From assembly GCA_013374015.1 (NCBI GenBank), contig BLLL01000001.1, positions 62,001-126,000 of the forward strand: DNA of 64,000 nt, given 5' to 3'. The DNA is from Candidatus Desulfovibrio kirbyi. Its GTDB lineage: Bacteria > Desulfobacterota > Desulfovibrionia > Desulfovibrionales > Desulfovibrionaceae. Positions 1 to 8,041 of the stretch are shown here, piece by piece (position 1 is the stretch's first letter; each line of letters opens with the position of its first letter). The position numbers and the translations under genes are program-made. The notes under the pieces were generated by a model that searched no databases, was not told the origin of the DNA, and was given only the letters and a program-made list of their open reading frames with translations.

Positions 1-1041
1 TGCCAGCGCGTGGCCGGCATCTCCCATGCGGGCAAGTTTTTTCGGGTCAAGAATAAGGGATTCCAGAGCATTGGCAAGCGCCGGCGCATCACGCACAGGG
101 ACAAGGATGCCGTTTATTCCGTCGCGTACCGCTTCACGACAGCCTGGGGCGTTGGTGACAACCGCAGCCCGCCCCATGCTCATGCCCTCCAGTATGGCCG
201 TAGGCGTGCCTTCGCGCCATGAGGGTAGCACAAGCGCATGCGCCGCCGCTATATAGGGGCGCACATCGCGAGTTTGTCCAAGGTAGGAGATAGCGCCCTC
301 CCACTCGCGCAGCTTGTTAAGTCTTATACCGCCGGATCCCTGTTCCGGCGGACCAAGCAGTTGAAAACGGACATCAGGATAGCGTTTTTTTAAAAAATGC
401 GCGGCATGTGCGTACTCCGCAATGCCCTTGGCTTCAAGCAGGCGGGCTATCAGCAGAAAGGTGGGCGGGGGTGGGGGCAGGGGACAGCGCGCAAAACGCT
501 GAATATCCACGCCGACGCCGCGCGCGGTGAGCACGCGCGCGCTGTTGTGCAGTATGTCGGCAAAGGCGGCAATGTCGTCCTGATTTTGAAAAAAAACACC
601 TTCGGCGCCGCGCAGGGACAGTTTGTACAACAATGCGCTCAGGCGGTTGACGCATTTTTTGAAAAAGTTGTCCACTTCAAAAGCGTAGCCAAGGCCGGTG
701 ATGGTGGCGTAGATATGCGGCACCCGCGTGAACCTTGCCGCCAGGCAGCCGTATATGACGGGCTTGATGGTGGAGGCAAAAAGCGTATCCGGTTTTTCAG
801 CGGCAAAAAGTCGTGTCAGGTCATACAATGTGCGGGCATCGCGCGCGGGGTTCAAACCTCTGCGGTCAAGGCTGTAGTGCGCGAGGCGCGCGCCGGATGC
901 CGCAAGCGTATCGTCGGCTTGCGTATCGTCCGGTGGAACGCAGCACACGACCGTATGGCCGCAAGTCAACATCCGGCGGATAAGGACGCTCCAGAAATTG
1001 ACCAGCGCCAGCGCCTGATTGCCAAGGACAATGATTTTCAT
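1..1041 (-). CDS. Glycosyltransferase family 4 (partial, runs off left edge)
   Basis: The minus strand is open without a stop from an ATG at 1041 to base 1 (347 codons); the 3' end lies outside the window. The start reads MKIIVLGNQALALVNFW, a Rossmann-type first strand. Further on are the acceptor-domain stretch FASTIKPVIYGCLAARF and a C-terminal GT-B donor domain with LVLPSWREGTPTAILEGMSM, the EX7E-like signature of GT4 enzymes. Such enzymes transfer a sugar from a nucleotide-sugar to a lipid-linked or polysaccharide acceptor at the cytoplasmic membrane face. No strong ribosome-binding site is visible. The family is secure; the sugar specificity is unknown. Confidence 0.88.
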   Translation of the reverse strand, partial: MKIIVLGNQALALVNFWSVLIRRMLTCGHTVVCCVPPDDTQADDTLAASGARLAHYSLDRRGLNPARDARTLYDLTRLFAAEKPDTLFASTIKPVIYGCLAARFTRVPHIYATITGLGYAFEVDNFFKKCVNRLSALLYKLSLRGAEGVFFQNQDDIAAFADILHNSARVLTARGVGVDIQRFARCPLPPPPPTFLLIARLLEAKGIAEYAHAAHFLKKRYPDVRFQLLGPPEQGSGGIRLNKLREWEGAISYLGQTRDVRPYIAAAHALVLPSWREGTPTAILEGMSMGRAAVVTNAPGCREAVRDGINGILVPVRDAPALANALESLILDPKKLARMGDAGHALA

Positions 1042-1360
1042 GCGGCGTTTTTAGCATATCCCCAGAGTGGGGGCAATCGGCTAGGGGCAATGCGCCCTGC
1101 CCGGTTTGTGTGTGCTGCGCGCAAAAAAGGCAGCATTTCGCGTAACCATGAAAAGGCAAAAATACCGGCACAATAGAAGAATTTTTGTGGCCTTGCGGCG
1201 TCCAGACGATTGTCCGGATTGCGGAAAATGAAAACATCAAAAAAATCATCAAACAAACCTTGCGTTGTCTGCTGGTTGCTTGTAGCATACGAATAATTAT
1301 CCATTTTGTGAAGACATTGGCGGATGTTCATCATTAAAAATTGTCTGGAGAGGATTGTTC
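1042..1360. other. Intergenic region between divergent glycosyltransferase and HU/IHF genes
   Basis: About 320 bases with no convincing gene. A 98-codon minus-strand frame (1334 to 1038) crosses it and overlaps the start of the glycosyltransferase, but it has no recognisable domain. It should hold the promoters of both divergent genes. The only clear signal is the GGAGAGGA ribosome-binding site before base 1361. Confidence 0.5.
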
Positions 1361-1648
1361 ATGAAAACGACACTGACCAAGGCGGATATTGTTGAAGCAA
1401 TCTATGAGGCTACCAACAGGAACCGCGCGGAAGTAAAAAATGTGGTGGAAAAACTTCTGGAAATCATGAAGACGGCCATCAAGAAGGATAATGAACTGCT
1501 GATCAGCGGTTTCGGAAAATTTGAATGTTACGATAAGGCCTCGCGCAAAGGGCGCAATCCACAGACCAATGAGTCCATCATCCTGCCGCCGCGCAAGGTG
1601 ATTGTCTTCAGACTGTCACGCAAATTACGGGCCGCGCTCAATCCCTGA
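1361..1648 (+). CDS. HU/IHF family DNA-bending protein
   Basis: A 95-residue nucleoid protein of the HU/IHF family, most like integration host factor alpha. It begins MKTTLTKADIVEAIYEATN, has the conserved core ISGFGKFECYDKASRKGRNP (residues about 46-65) and the IILPPRKVIVFRLSRKLR arm and tail. It bends DNA as a dimer in the nucleoid. The ATG at 1361 is preferred because GGAGAGGA ends seven bases upstream; a TTG at 1355 would touch that site. The exact subtype (HU, IHF-alpha or IHF-beta) cannot be settled from sequence alone. Confidence 0.93.
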   Translation: MKTTLTKADIVEAIYEATNRNRAEVKNVVEKLLEIMKTAIKKDNELLISGFGKFECYDKASRKGRNPQTNESIILPPRKVIVFRLSRKLRAALNP

Positions 1649-1838
1649 CAGACATTTGCAGGCTTTTGCTGTCGGAACGACATGCGGGATGCCCGCCGGC
1701 CACAGTCCACCAATGCGACAACCGCGAGAGGCGCGTCTGATATGACAACGGGCAGGCAAAAAGCGGCAAAGGACAGCGTGTTGTTTTTGTTTGCGATGGG
1801 TGCGTTCTGATTTCCGGATTTGCGCGCGGGAGTTCGCC

Positions 1839-3341
1839 ATGCTGTTTAATTCCTATCTATTTCTGTTCTGTTTTTTGCCTCTGCTGCTGTTGATCTGGCG
1901 GCTGCTGTCCGGCGGTTCCGGGACGGCCTCGCGCCTTGCAATAGCCCTGCTGCTTTTTTCAGCGGTGTTTTATGCGTTGTGGGGGGCGGCGTTCACCCTG
2001 CTGCTCGCGGGCATCATCGCCATGAATTACAGTGCTGGCCTCGCGCTGTCTCTGTCGGATGAGGAATTTGCGCGAAAATGCCGAATTCGGCGCAAAAAAC
2101 TCTTTGTGCTGACGCTGGTTCTGAATTTGCTGCCTCTGATCTGGTTCAAGTATTCCGGATTTCTGGCGCAGAATTTTGCCCTGTTGTTTGTTGCCGAATG
2201 GGAGTTCGCGGCGCCCGGTTTGCCGCTCGGCATCTCTTTTTATACATTTATCCAGATTGCCTGGCTGTCCGCCGTGTATCAGCGCCGTATTGTTCCGGAA
2301 GGGTTTGGGCGGCACGCGCTGTTTTCTTCTTGCTTTCCCTATGTGATTTCCGGCCCGATAGTGCGTTATGAGGAAATGAAGGTCCAGTTCGACAACCTTG
2401 GGGTATCTACCGCGGAAGACCTTGCGCGTGGGTTGAGCCTTTTCAGCATGGGGTTGGCCAAAAAGGTGCTGCTGGCGGACAGCATCGCCGTATACGCCAA
2501 CCTGGTGTTTAACGCTGCGGAAACAGGCCTGCCCCTAAGCGGTCTGGAAGCCTGGCTTGGCTCCTTCTGCTATACCTTTCAACTGTATTTCGATTTTTCG
2601 GGCTACACGGACATGGCCTTGGGGCTTGGCCTGATGATTGGCCTGCGTCTGCCCGAGAATTTTGATTCGCCGTACAAATCCACAGGCATTGTTGACTTCT
2701 GGAGGCGCTGGCACATAACGCTCGGCTCATGGCTGCGCGACTGCCTGTATATCCCTCTCGGCGGCAACAGGGCGGGCAAACTTACCCAATACCGCAATCT
2801 GTTTCTCACCATGTTTATCGGCGGCATATGGCACGGCGCCGGCTGGACATTCGCTATATGGGGCGCGTTGCACGGCATAATGCTTGCTGTGAACCACTAT
2901 TTCCGTGCCGCAATTAAGGGTAACTCACTGGAATCTGTGCTGCGCAAACCCCTGTGCCGTTTTTTCTTTATTGTTTTCACGTTTTTTTGCGTCAACGCGT
3001 GCTGGGTTGTTTTTCGCGCGGTCACATTGACCGGAGCGGCGCGGATGTATTCGACAATGACAACAGGCGCAGCCGAGGAGATTTTGGCTCCGGCGGCCGG
3101 CCTGCTACCCAACAATTATTTTCAGGGATGGCAGCCTTTTGCCTTGCTGCTCCTGTGTTCGGCGATTGTCTGGCTGCTGCCCAATACCCGTGAATTGATG
3201 AAGGGCGATGCGCAACAGGGCGTGCGGCAACGCCTCCAATGGAGCACATCCGGTTTATGGGCAACGGGGCTTGCCATGCTGACCTTTATCACGTTGATAC
3301 TGGTGTCGCGCAAGTCAACCTTTTTGTATTTTCAGTTCTAG
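1839..3341 (+). CDS. MBOAT family O-acyltransferase (AlgI/PatA-like)
   Basis: A 500-residue polytopic membrane protein of the MBOAT family. It shows FYTFIQIAWLSAVYQ and GPIVRYEEM in the first half, FDFSGYTDMALGLGLM and NFDSPYKSTGIVDFWRRWH in the middle, and the active-site histidine segment GGIWHGAGWTFAIWGALHG near residue 330. Family members pass acetyl groups from the cytoplasm to extracellular polysaccharide or peptidoglycan. The start at 1839 (MLFNSYLFLF) follows a GGGAG site; an upstream in-frame codon at 1791 adds a non-hydrophobic leader. It is followed by a membrane-anchored partner and an SGNH hydrolase, the usual arrangement of an O-acetylation locus. The target polymer is unknown. 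Confidence 0.92.
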   Translation: MLFNSYLFLFCFLPLLLLIWRLLSGGSGTASRLAIALLLFSAVFYALWGAAFTLLLAGIIAMNYSAGLALSLSDEEFARKCRIRRKKLFVLTLVLNLLPLIWFKYSGFLAQNFALLFVAEWEFAAPGLPLGISFYTFIQIAWLSAVYQRRIVPEGFGRHALFSSCFPYVISGPIVRYEEMKVQFDNLGVSTAEDLARGLSLFSMGLAKKVLLADSIAVYANLVFNAAETGLPLSGLEAWLGSFCYTFQLYFDFSGYTDMALGLGLMIGLRLPENFDSPYKSTGIVDFWRRWHITLGSWLRDCLYIPLGGNRAGKLTQYRNLFLTMFIGGIWHGAGWTFAIWGALHGIMLAVNHYFRAAIKGNSLESVLRKPLCRFFFIVFTFFCVNACWVVFRAVTLTGAARMYSTMTTGAAEEILAPAAGLLPNNYFQGWQPFALLLLCSAIVWLLPNTRELMKGDAQQGVRQRLQWSTSGLWATGLAMLTFITLILVSRKSTFLYFQF

Positions 3342-3357
3342 CAAACGGTGGCGCACC

Positions 3358-4569
3358 ATGTCCCAACATCTGTCAAATACCGCCTATCTTGCACGTTATT
3401 TTAAAGCGCTCGCGCTCCTTGTTCTGGTCAGCTTTTTGCTTGTGCTGCCCTACACAGTGTGGTGGCTGTACAAAAGCGGCGATGTGGCCGTTGAGCGGGC
3501 CGTGGCAGCCCAGGCAAAGGGTGACTTCGTCCTGTTCGGATCGGGCGTTTCACAGGATTTTGTGGACTACAAACTGCGGCTGTATGAAGCAACCAAACCT
3601 GAAATCGCGGTGCTGGGATCCTCACGGGTAATGCAGTTTCGCGGTGACTATTTCCGCGCGTCCTTCATAAATGTGGGAGGGACAGCCGGCAATCTGGCTG
3701 TGTTGCGCTCCACACTGGACGGCATGCTGGCTGTACACAGACCGAAGGCCATTATATTAGGTTTGGATTTCTGGTGGTTTATGCCTCAATGGGAGCCGAA
3801 ACCCTTTAACGAAGAACCTGCCACCAGCGGATCGTACAATTACGGATTTGAAAGCCTCAAGAAACCGTGGTCGTGGCTTCTGGACGGCAAAATTTCCCTA
3901 TCGGAGCTTGCAGCGCCGCTCACAGGCGGCTTTCGCGCGGGTCGTTACGGCATCATGGCGCAACAGACCGACGACGGATTCGGCACGGACGGCTCCTGGT
4001 ATTATACCGCTGAAACCACAGGCCGCCGCCATCCCTTTGACTACCGTTTTGAGGACACGCTCAAGCAGGTGCGTTACGGCGTCAAGGCTTTTTATTGGGC
4101 AAAGCGCGATCAGACAGGCCCGAGCGCGGAGCATCTGGACGCTTTTGCCGAAATTTATTGCCGGCTGAAGGCGCGCGGAATCGCGACATTTGTTTTTATT
4201 ACGCCGCTTTCAGGGCGGGTGCAGGACGCAATGCGGCAGAATGCCGTTGCCTGGCCCCACCTTTTTTTGCTCAGCGAAGCGCTGTTCGCGCGCGGCATTG
4301 ACGTGCTGGACTATACGGACATGCGCGCTTTCGGGTCTGATGATTGTGAATTTGTGGACGGCTTTCACGGCGGGGAGGTGGCCTATGCAAGAATTTTGCG
4401 CAATATGGCCGACCGTCGCCCGACGCTGCTTCCCTATGTGAATATGGCGCGTCTTGACGCTGCCGTCAGAAACTGGAAGGGGCATGTTCTTGTGCCCAAT
4501 GCGCAGTTGACCCAACTTCCGGAAGTGGATTTCATGCGGTGGGATTGCCCGAAGCGGCAGCCGAAATAA
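3358..4569 (+). CDS. Membrane-anchored SGNH-like partner of the MBOAT protein
   Basis: A 403-residue protein with one N-terminal membrane anchor (about residues 20-42, ALALLVLVSFLLVLPYTVWW) and a large periplasmic region. Motifs include IAVLGSSRVMQFRG near residue 85 (a GxSR block typical of DltD/AlgJ-like SGNH folds), ILGLDFWWFM, and a late DYTDMRAFGSDDCEFVDGFHGG stretch that could supply Asp/His. It starts 16 bases after the MBOAT gene and is surely co-transcribed. By analogy to AlgJ/AlgX it should complete acyl transfer outside the membrane. That role is inferred from context. Confidence 0.75.
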   Translation: MSQHLSNTAYLARYFKALALLVLVSFLLVLPYTVWWLYKSGDVAVERAVAAQAKGDFVLFGSGVSQDFVDYKLRLYEATKPEIAVLGSSRVMQFRGDYFRASFINVGGTAGNLAVLRSTLDGMLAVHRPKAIILGLDFWWFMPQWEPKPFNEEPATSGSYNYGFESLKKPWSWLLDGKISLSELAAPLTGGFRAGRYGIMAQQTDDGFGTDGSWYYTAETTGRRHPFDYRFEDTLKQVRYGVKAFYWAKRDQTGPSAEHLDAFAEIYCRLKARGIATFVFITPLSGRVQDAMRQNAVAWPHLFLLSEALFARGIDVLDYTDMRAFGSDDCEFVDGFHGGEVAYARILRNMADRRPTLLPYVNMARLDAAVRNWKGHVLVPNAQLTQLPEVDFMRWDCPKRQPK

Positions 4570-4612
4570 CGCGGGGCGCTGTTTTGAACCTGGTCCCGCA
4601 TGGCGAGCGCAG

Positions 4613-5278
4613 ATGAAAACGCTGAAAAAAACTCTTTTTCTTGCCGGTCTTGTCCTTGCTTTTCCCGCGTTTGCCGGGGCGGCGCAGGCTCTGCCCGCGC
4701 GTATCGCCATGCTCGGCGACAGCCTGACGTACAGGTTTGATTGGCAGGCGTCCCTGCCCGGGACAAAGGCGTACAATTTCGGCGTCGACGGCGACACCAC
4801 CGTTGATGTGCTGGCGCGCTTGGACAGTGTTGTCGGGCAAAAGCCCGATGTGGTATTTTTGCAGATAGGCATCAATGATCTGGGACGTCTGTCCGCCCCA
4901 TATGACGCTTCTCCCGCCCCGTCTTGGGCAATGGCTGCTCAGCAAGTCTTTGCCGGCCATAAAAAAATCTGGAATGTCCTGCGCGTTGCGCTGCCGGATT
5001 CATCGTTGTATGTGTGCTCGTGCCTGCCGGTTTCACGCGAACTGGATTCGGAATTTCAGGGAATAAATCATGCCGTGCGGGCGCTGAATGCTCTGCTTGA
5101 AGGCGAAGCGCATTCACAGGGGCTTGTTTTTATTGATCTCTACAGTGCCATGAACGACGGGGAGGGGTATCTGGCGGCTGCCTTCAGTGTGGACGGTATC
5201 CACCTTTCACCGGCGGGCTATGCGGTCTGGCTTGAGCGTATGCGGGCAGTTATCGGGGAAAGGATATGCTCTTTTTGA
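4613..5278 (+). CDS. Exported SGNH/GDSL hydrolase or acetyltransferase
   Basis: A 221-residue protein with a signal peptide (LFLAGLVLAFPAFAGAAQA). It has the four SGNH blocks: MLGDSLTYRF (nucleophile Ser), a glycine block at FGVDGDTT, QIGINDLG (Asn), and DGIHLSPAGY (Asp/His) near the C-terminus. Such enzymes are lysophospholipase-like esterases or acetyltransferases in the periplasm. It is third in the MBOAT operon, so an acetyl-transfer or acetyl-removal role on the same polymer is likely. A PatB-like role is possible but not proven. Confidence 0.88.
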   Translation: MKTLKKTLFLAGLVLAFPAFAGAAQALPARIAMLGDSLTYRFDWQASLPGTKAYNFGVDGDTTVDVLARLDSVVGQKPDVVFLQIGINDLGRLSAPYDASPAPSWAMAAQQVFAGHKKIWNVLRVALPDSSLYVCSCLPVSRELDSEFQGINHAVRALNALLEGEAHSQGLVFIDLYSAMNDGEGYLAAAFSVDGIHLSPAGYAVWLERMRAVIGERICSF

Positions 5279-5619
5279 AAATGTCGTATACGGCGACACC
5301 CTGCTTGCTGTAATTCTGCGTGCTGATTTCCCGAAGGCGGTATCCGTTTTTTTGCGCCAGGTACTGTTTTTGCAGTTGTTGATATGCTAACACGCCTCAA
5401 GGCTGCCATAGGTATTGCTGAAACGCAAAATGAAATGGGCGTTGCGTATTTCCTTGGAGTAATGTGTTCCTGATGATAAACGTAAGGTAGCAGAATGGCT
5501 TCAGAAGGCTGATGAACAAGGCAGTGCTGAAGCGCAACGGAAGATTTTACCTGTGCCAGAAGCGACAGGCTTTGCCGTCAGGCCGGTTTTGAACTGTCGA
5601 ATGTACGGGAGTGATACGC
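5279..5619. other. Gene-free stretch before tRNA-Ser
   Basis: About 340 bases without an intact gene. The right half holds the Sel1-like repeat remnant described separately. The left part (5279-5400) shows no recognisable coding or RNA signal and no clear T-tailed terminator. Confidence 0.5.
5402..5590 (+). pseudogene. Remnant of a Sel1-repeat protein
   Basis: One frame from 5402 reads AETQNEMGVAYFLGVMC. After a frameshift near 5465 another frame reads DDKRKVAEWLQKADEQGSAE. Together they match one helix-turn-helix unit of a Sel1-like (TPR-related) repeat (consensus like A-Q-x-x-L-G-x-x-Y ... K-A-x-x-W-x-x-K-A-A-E-Q-G). No start codon or full repeat array is present, so this is a decayed scrap sitting against the tRNA. 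Confidence 0.6.
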
Positions 5620-5709
5620 GGAGGGGTGGCAGAGCGGCTTAATGCGGCGGTCTTGAAAACCGTTGTGGGCTTGCACCCACCGGGGGTTCAAATCCCTCCC
5701 CCTCCGCCA
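5620..5709 (+). tRNA. tRNA-Ser (anticodon TGA)
   Basis: A 90-base class II tRNA. The acceptor stem is GGAGGGG paired with CCCCTCC. The anticodon arm GCGGT-CTTGAAA-ACCGT carries TGA. A long variable arm (TGTGGGCTTGCACCCACC) is present, then T arm GGGGG-TTCAAAT-CCCTC, discriminator G and encoded CCA. Its 3' end serves as the attachment site of the island that follows. Confidence 0.97.
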
Positions 5710-5710
5710 A
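5696..5710 (+). repeat. Left attachment repeat (within tRNA-Ser 3' end)
   Basis: CTCCCCCTCCGCCAA spans the last bases of the acceptor stem, the CCA and one base beyond. It is identical to 8636-8650. Confidence 0.85.
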
Positions 5711-5825
5711 ATTTATGCCTCAGGGCAGACCGGAAAGGCTAAACACCATTGGAAATCAAGGTTTTTAGCCTTTTTGTTTGCTTCAGGAAAGTTCAGAAAA
5801 GTGCTCGGAAGGTGGGTATAAATCG

Positions 5826-5843
5826 GGTAAAAATCAGGGTAAA
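5826..5843 (+). repeat. Candidate integrase arm-type site, left end
   Basis: GGTAAA-AAT-CAGGGTAAA lies just upstream of the integrase start. It matches 8559-8576 at 15 of 18 positions in the same orientation. Arm-type site function is inferred from position and pairing with the other end. Confidence 0.55.
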
Positions 5844-5869
5844 CACATTCTCTACGGAGGTTTTACCCG

Positions 5870-6193
5870 ATGCCCAAGACTATGCTTACAGACACGGTCA
5901 TCAGAGCGTTAAAGCCCAAGGACAAGCCCTACAAGGTCAGCGACGGCAAAACGGCGGCATGTTTTTCACCGTTTCCCCAAAGGGTAAAAAAGCGTTCCGG
6001 CTTGCCTACAAGTTCCAAGGCAAGGCGCAACTGCTTACCCTTGGGGCATACCCGGAACGTAGCCTGGAAGAAGCGCGCGATTTGGCACGAGAGGCAAAAA
6101 AAACAGCTTGCCGCGGAACAAACCCTGCCGCAACCAAAAAGGCTGAAAAAACCAGCTCAAGGCCGGAGAAAGCACCTTCCGTTCTGTAAGTGA
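5870..6193 (+). pseudogene. Truncated, frameshifted tyrosine integrase (arm-binding domain only)
   Basis: The start, behind a GGAGG site, reads MPKTMLTDTVIRALKPKDKP, the N-terminal arm-binding domain (DUF4102 type) of phage or island integrases. A frame change in GGCAAAACGGCGGC near 5945 moves the reading to GMFFTVSPKGKKAFRLAYKF and LLTLGAYPERSLEEARDLA. A second change in an A8 run near 6097 returns it to the first frame (KKQLAAEQTLPQPKRLKK). The core-binding and catalytic domains (R-H-R-Y) are absent. It sits next to tRNA-Ser, as expected for the integrase of this island. The two shifts could be sequencing errors, but the truncation is real. Confidence 0.85.
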
Positions 6194-6379
6194 GACATTA
6201 AAGACTTTGGCAAGGGCTTCCAAGGTGTCCAGCGTGGGATTGGCTATAGCTCGTTCAATTTCGCTGATACGGGCAATGGAAAGATTCGTCAGATTGGACA
6301 GAACCGCTTGCGATAGTTTGGCCTTTTTCCGTCTTTCAACGACCTGCCTTGCCAGAAATGTCTTGATTTCATTCGCCAT
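6035..6379 (-). CDS. XRE/Cro-family transcriptional regulator
   Basis: The first 70 or so residues form a helix-turn-helix domain: RRKKAKLSQAVLSNLTNLS, ISEIERAIANPTLDTLEALA, KVFNVSL. The ATG at 6379 has AGGAGA eight bases upstream. Beyond residue 75 the frame runs antisense into the integrase remnant (SWFFQPFWLRQGLF and on), so the C-terminus looks like accidental read-through after a deletion fused the two gene ends. It is divergent from the lipoprotein operon, with a palindrome between them, so it may control that operon or itself. Confidence 0.75.
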   Translation of the reverse strand: MANEIKTFLARQVVERRKKAKLSQAVLSNLTNLSIARISEIERAIANPTLDTLEALAKVFNVSLTERKVLSPALSWFFQPFWLRQGLFRGKLFFLPLVPNRALLPGYVPGMPQG

Positions 6380-6445
6380 AAGAGAGTTCTCCTATGGCTT
6401 AACTTACCGAATCCACAGAAACGCGGCATAAAAATATAATAGTCA

Positions 6446-6460
6446 ATTTTATCGTAAAAT
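6446..6460. promoter_or_regulatory. Palindrome, candidate operator of the XRE regulator
   Basis: ATTTTA-TCG-TAAAAT is a perfect 6-bp inverted repeat in the A+T-rich gap between the divergent regulator and the lipoprotein genes. A TTGACA hexamer follows at 6475-6480 and could be the -35 box of the rightward promoter, though no good -10 box is obvious. Operator function is inferred. Confidence 0.35.
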
Positions 6461-6566
6461 ATGGATTAAATCTGTTGACAGTTCTCAATAGGCTGATAAA
6501 AATGGGACGCCAAGACTACCTGCGGGAAGCCACTCGTTCCAAATGTTACCCTAGCGAGGAATAACT

Positions 6567-6974
6567 ATGCGTAAGTTCTTTCATACTACTGGCATATTGT
6601 TATTGCTGCTTTCTGGATGTACCGGCGCGCAAACACACCGTGCCGATGTGGCCAACCAGGACAGTGATCGTATCAGCGTCGGTACCGTGCAACGCGAAAT
6701 TCGGATGGGGATGTCAGGCGCAGAGGTAATAAGCGCTATTGGATCTCCCAATATGGTAACAACAGACGATAAACGTCGTGAAACTTGGGTATATGATAAA
6801 ATATCTACAGAAAATGTATCTTCTTCTTCCAGTGGCGGGCTATGGCTTATTTTGGCTGGAGTAAACAATCGTGCTAGTGCAAGGTCAACTACACAACGTA
6901 CTTTAACAATTATTATCAAATTTGATGAGCATGGATTGGTGCGCGATTATTCATATAGACAGTCAAGTTTTTAG
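6567..6974 (+). CDS. SmpA/OmlA (BamE-like) lipoprotein
   Basis: A 135-residue lipoprotein with signal peptide and lipobox LLLLLSGC (Cys near residue 18). The mature part contains VQREIRMGMSGAEVISAIGSPNMVT and RRETWVYD, the helix-turn and strand pattern of the SmpA/OmlA fold shared with BamE. It then has a Ser-rich turn and RTLTIIIKFDEHGLVRDYSY. It is first in the island operon, nine bases before the next lipoprotein. BamE itself assembles outer-membrane proteins; here the partner is unknown. Confidence 0.8.
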   Translation: MRKFFHTTGILLLLLSGCTGAQTHRADVANQDSDRISVGTVQREIRMGMSGAEVISAIGSPNMVTTDDKRRETWVYDKISTENVSSSSSGGLWLILAGVNNRASARSTTQRTLTIIIKFDEHGLVRDYSYRQSSF

Positions 6975-6983
6975 GGAGCGATT

Positions 6984-7628
6984 ATGATTAAACGCGTTTC
7001 TATTCTCTGTGTATCCGTGATATTCTTATCCGCGTGTCAACCATCTATTCCAAAAGATGCCCTACTACTTACCCCGGAATCTCTCTCCAATAGGCAATTA
7101 CAAACTCGACGTTTTGAAACAAATAGCAATCAAACTATGTTGAGTTCTGCTGCGGCAGTAATGCAGGACTTGGGATTCACTCTTGAAGAGTCGGAATCCA
7201 CATTGGGTATATTGGTCGGGTCAAAACAACGGGACGCCACAAGCGGCGGTCAAATAGCAGGCGCAGTCCTTATTGCGCTCTTAGGCGGTACTCCTCCACC
7301 TCTAGATGAAGAGCAACGTATTCGTGTTTCCATGGTCATGCGTGAGATTACACCGTCACCATCAGCAGAAGAACCGCAAAAAGAGGTGACTCCACCAACC
7401 AAACCCATCAGAACGGACAAAGTTCCGGTCATTCTCCAAGCAAAACCTATACAAACAGCCGATATTAAGACATCAGGGCAGTCTATTGTACGCGTGACAT
7501 TCCAGCGTATTATCATCAATACAGCTGGTCATGTCACACTAGCAGAACAAATAAACGATCCAGATGTATATAAAGAATTCTTTGATAAACTTTCACAGTC
7601 TGTATTTCTGGAGGCACATGAGATATGA
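6984..7628 (+). CDS. Island lipoprotein, paralogue of the next gene
   Basis: A 214-residue lipoprotein (signal peptide, lipobox VIFLSAC). Conserved blocks shared with the following gene are RQLQTRRFETNSN near residue 37, AAAVMQDLGFTLEESES, and a C-terminal DPDVYKEFFDKLSQSVFLEA. Between them is a hydrophobic GGQIAGAVLIALLGG stretch and a Pro/Lys-rich insert absent from the shorter paralogue. The stop overlaps the next start in ATGA, so the two are translationally coupled. Function is not recognised. Confidence 0.75.
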   Translation: MIKRVSILCVSVIFLSACQPSIPKDALLLTPESLSNRQLQTRRFETNSNQTMLSSAAAVMQDLGFTLEESESTLGILVGSKQRDATSGGQIAGAVLIALLGGTPPPLDEEQRIRVSMVMREITPSPSAEEPQKEVTPPTKPIRTDKVPVILQAKPIQTADIKTSGQSIVRVTFQRIIINTAGHVTLAEQINDPDVYKEFFDKLSQSVFLEAHEI

Positions 7629-8041
7629 AAAAATATATTCTCCTCCTAATTTGTGTATGTTTTCTTGGTGGGTGTGTCGCCTCCGCGAGACAAGGGGTGA
7701 TGGATACAAATGGTGAATCACAAGTAAAAATTCGTCAAATGCAAACGCGCTATTTTGACTCTACAGACAAGAAGACAACAATGGATAGTGCCATTGCAAC
7801 ATTACAAGATCTTGGATTTATCATCGACAAAGCATCCTTTGACCTCGGTTCAGTCAGTGCCACCAAGCTCAAAGGGTATAGTCTGCGTATGACAGTAAAT
7901 GTAATGCCAAGAGGCCAGCGGATGATAGTGCGCGCCAATGCACAATATAATATCCAAGCAGTCACAGATCCTGAACCATATCAACAATTTTTTGATGCCT
8001 TATCAAAAAGTATGTTTTTGCAGGCGCATCTCGACGAGTAG
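7625..8041 (+). CDS. Island lipoprotein, shorter paralogue
   Basis: A 138-residue lipoprotein with lipobox VCFLGGC. It shares RQMQTRYFDSTD, AIATLQDLGFIIDKAS and DPEPYQQFFDALSKSMFLQAH with the gene before it, so the pair arose by duplication. The middle (LRMTVNVMPRGQRMIVRANAQ) looks like a beta-rich domain. Function is not recognised. Its coupling to a longer paralogue suggests the two products work as a hetero-complex at a membrane. Confidence 0.75.
   Translation: MKKYILLLICVCFLGGCVASARQGVMDTNGESQVKIRQMQTRYFDSTDKKTTMDSAIATLQDLGFIIDKASFDLGSVSATKLKGYSLRMTVNVMPRGQRMIVRANAQYNIQAVTDPEPYQQFFDALSKSMFLQAHLDE

Noticed and set aside
397-1176. 259-codon plus-strand frame
   Set aside because: It lies antisense to an intact glycosyltransferase on the minus strand with clear GT-B motifs. 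The plus frame has no recognisable domain and is a G+C-driven shadow.
1038-1334. 98-codon minus-strand frame upstream of the glycosyltransferase
   Set aside because: It overlaps the glycosyltransferase start in another frame, has no good ribosome-binding site and no known motif.
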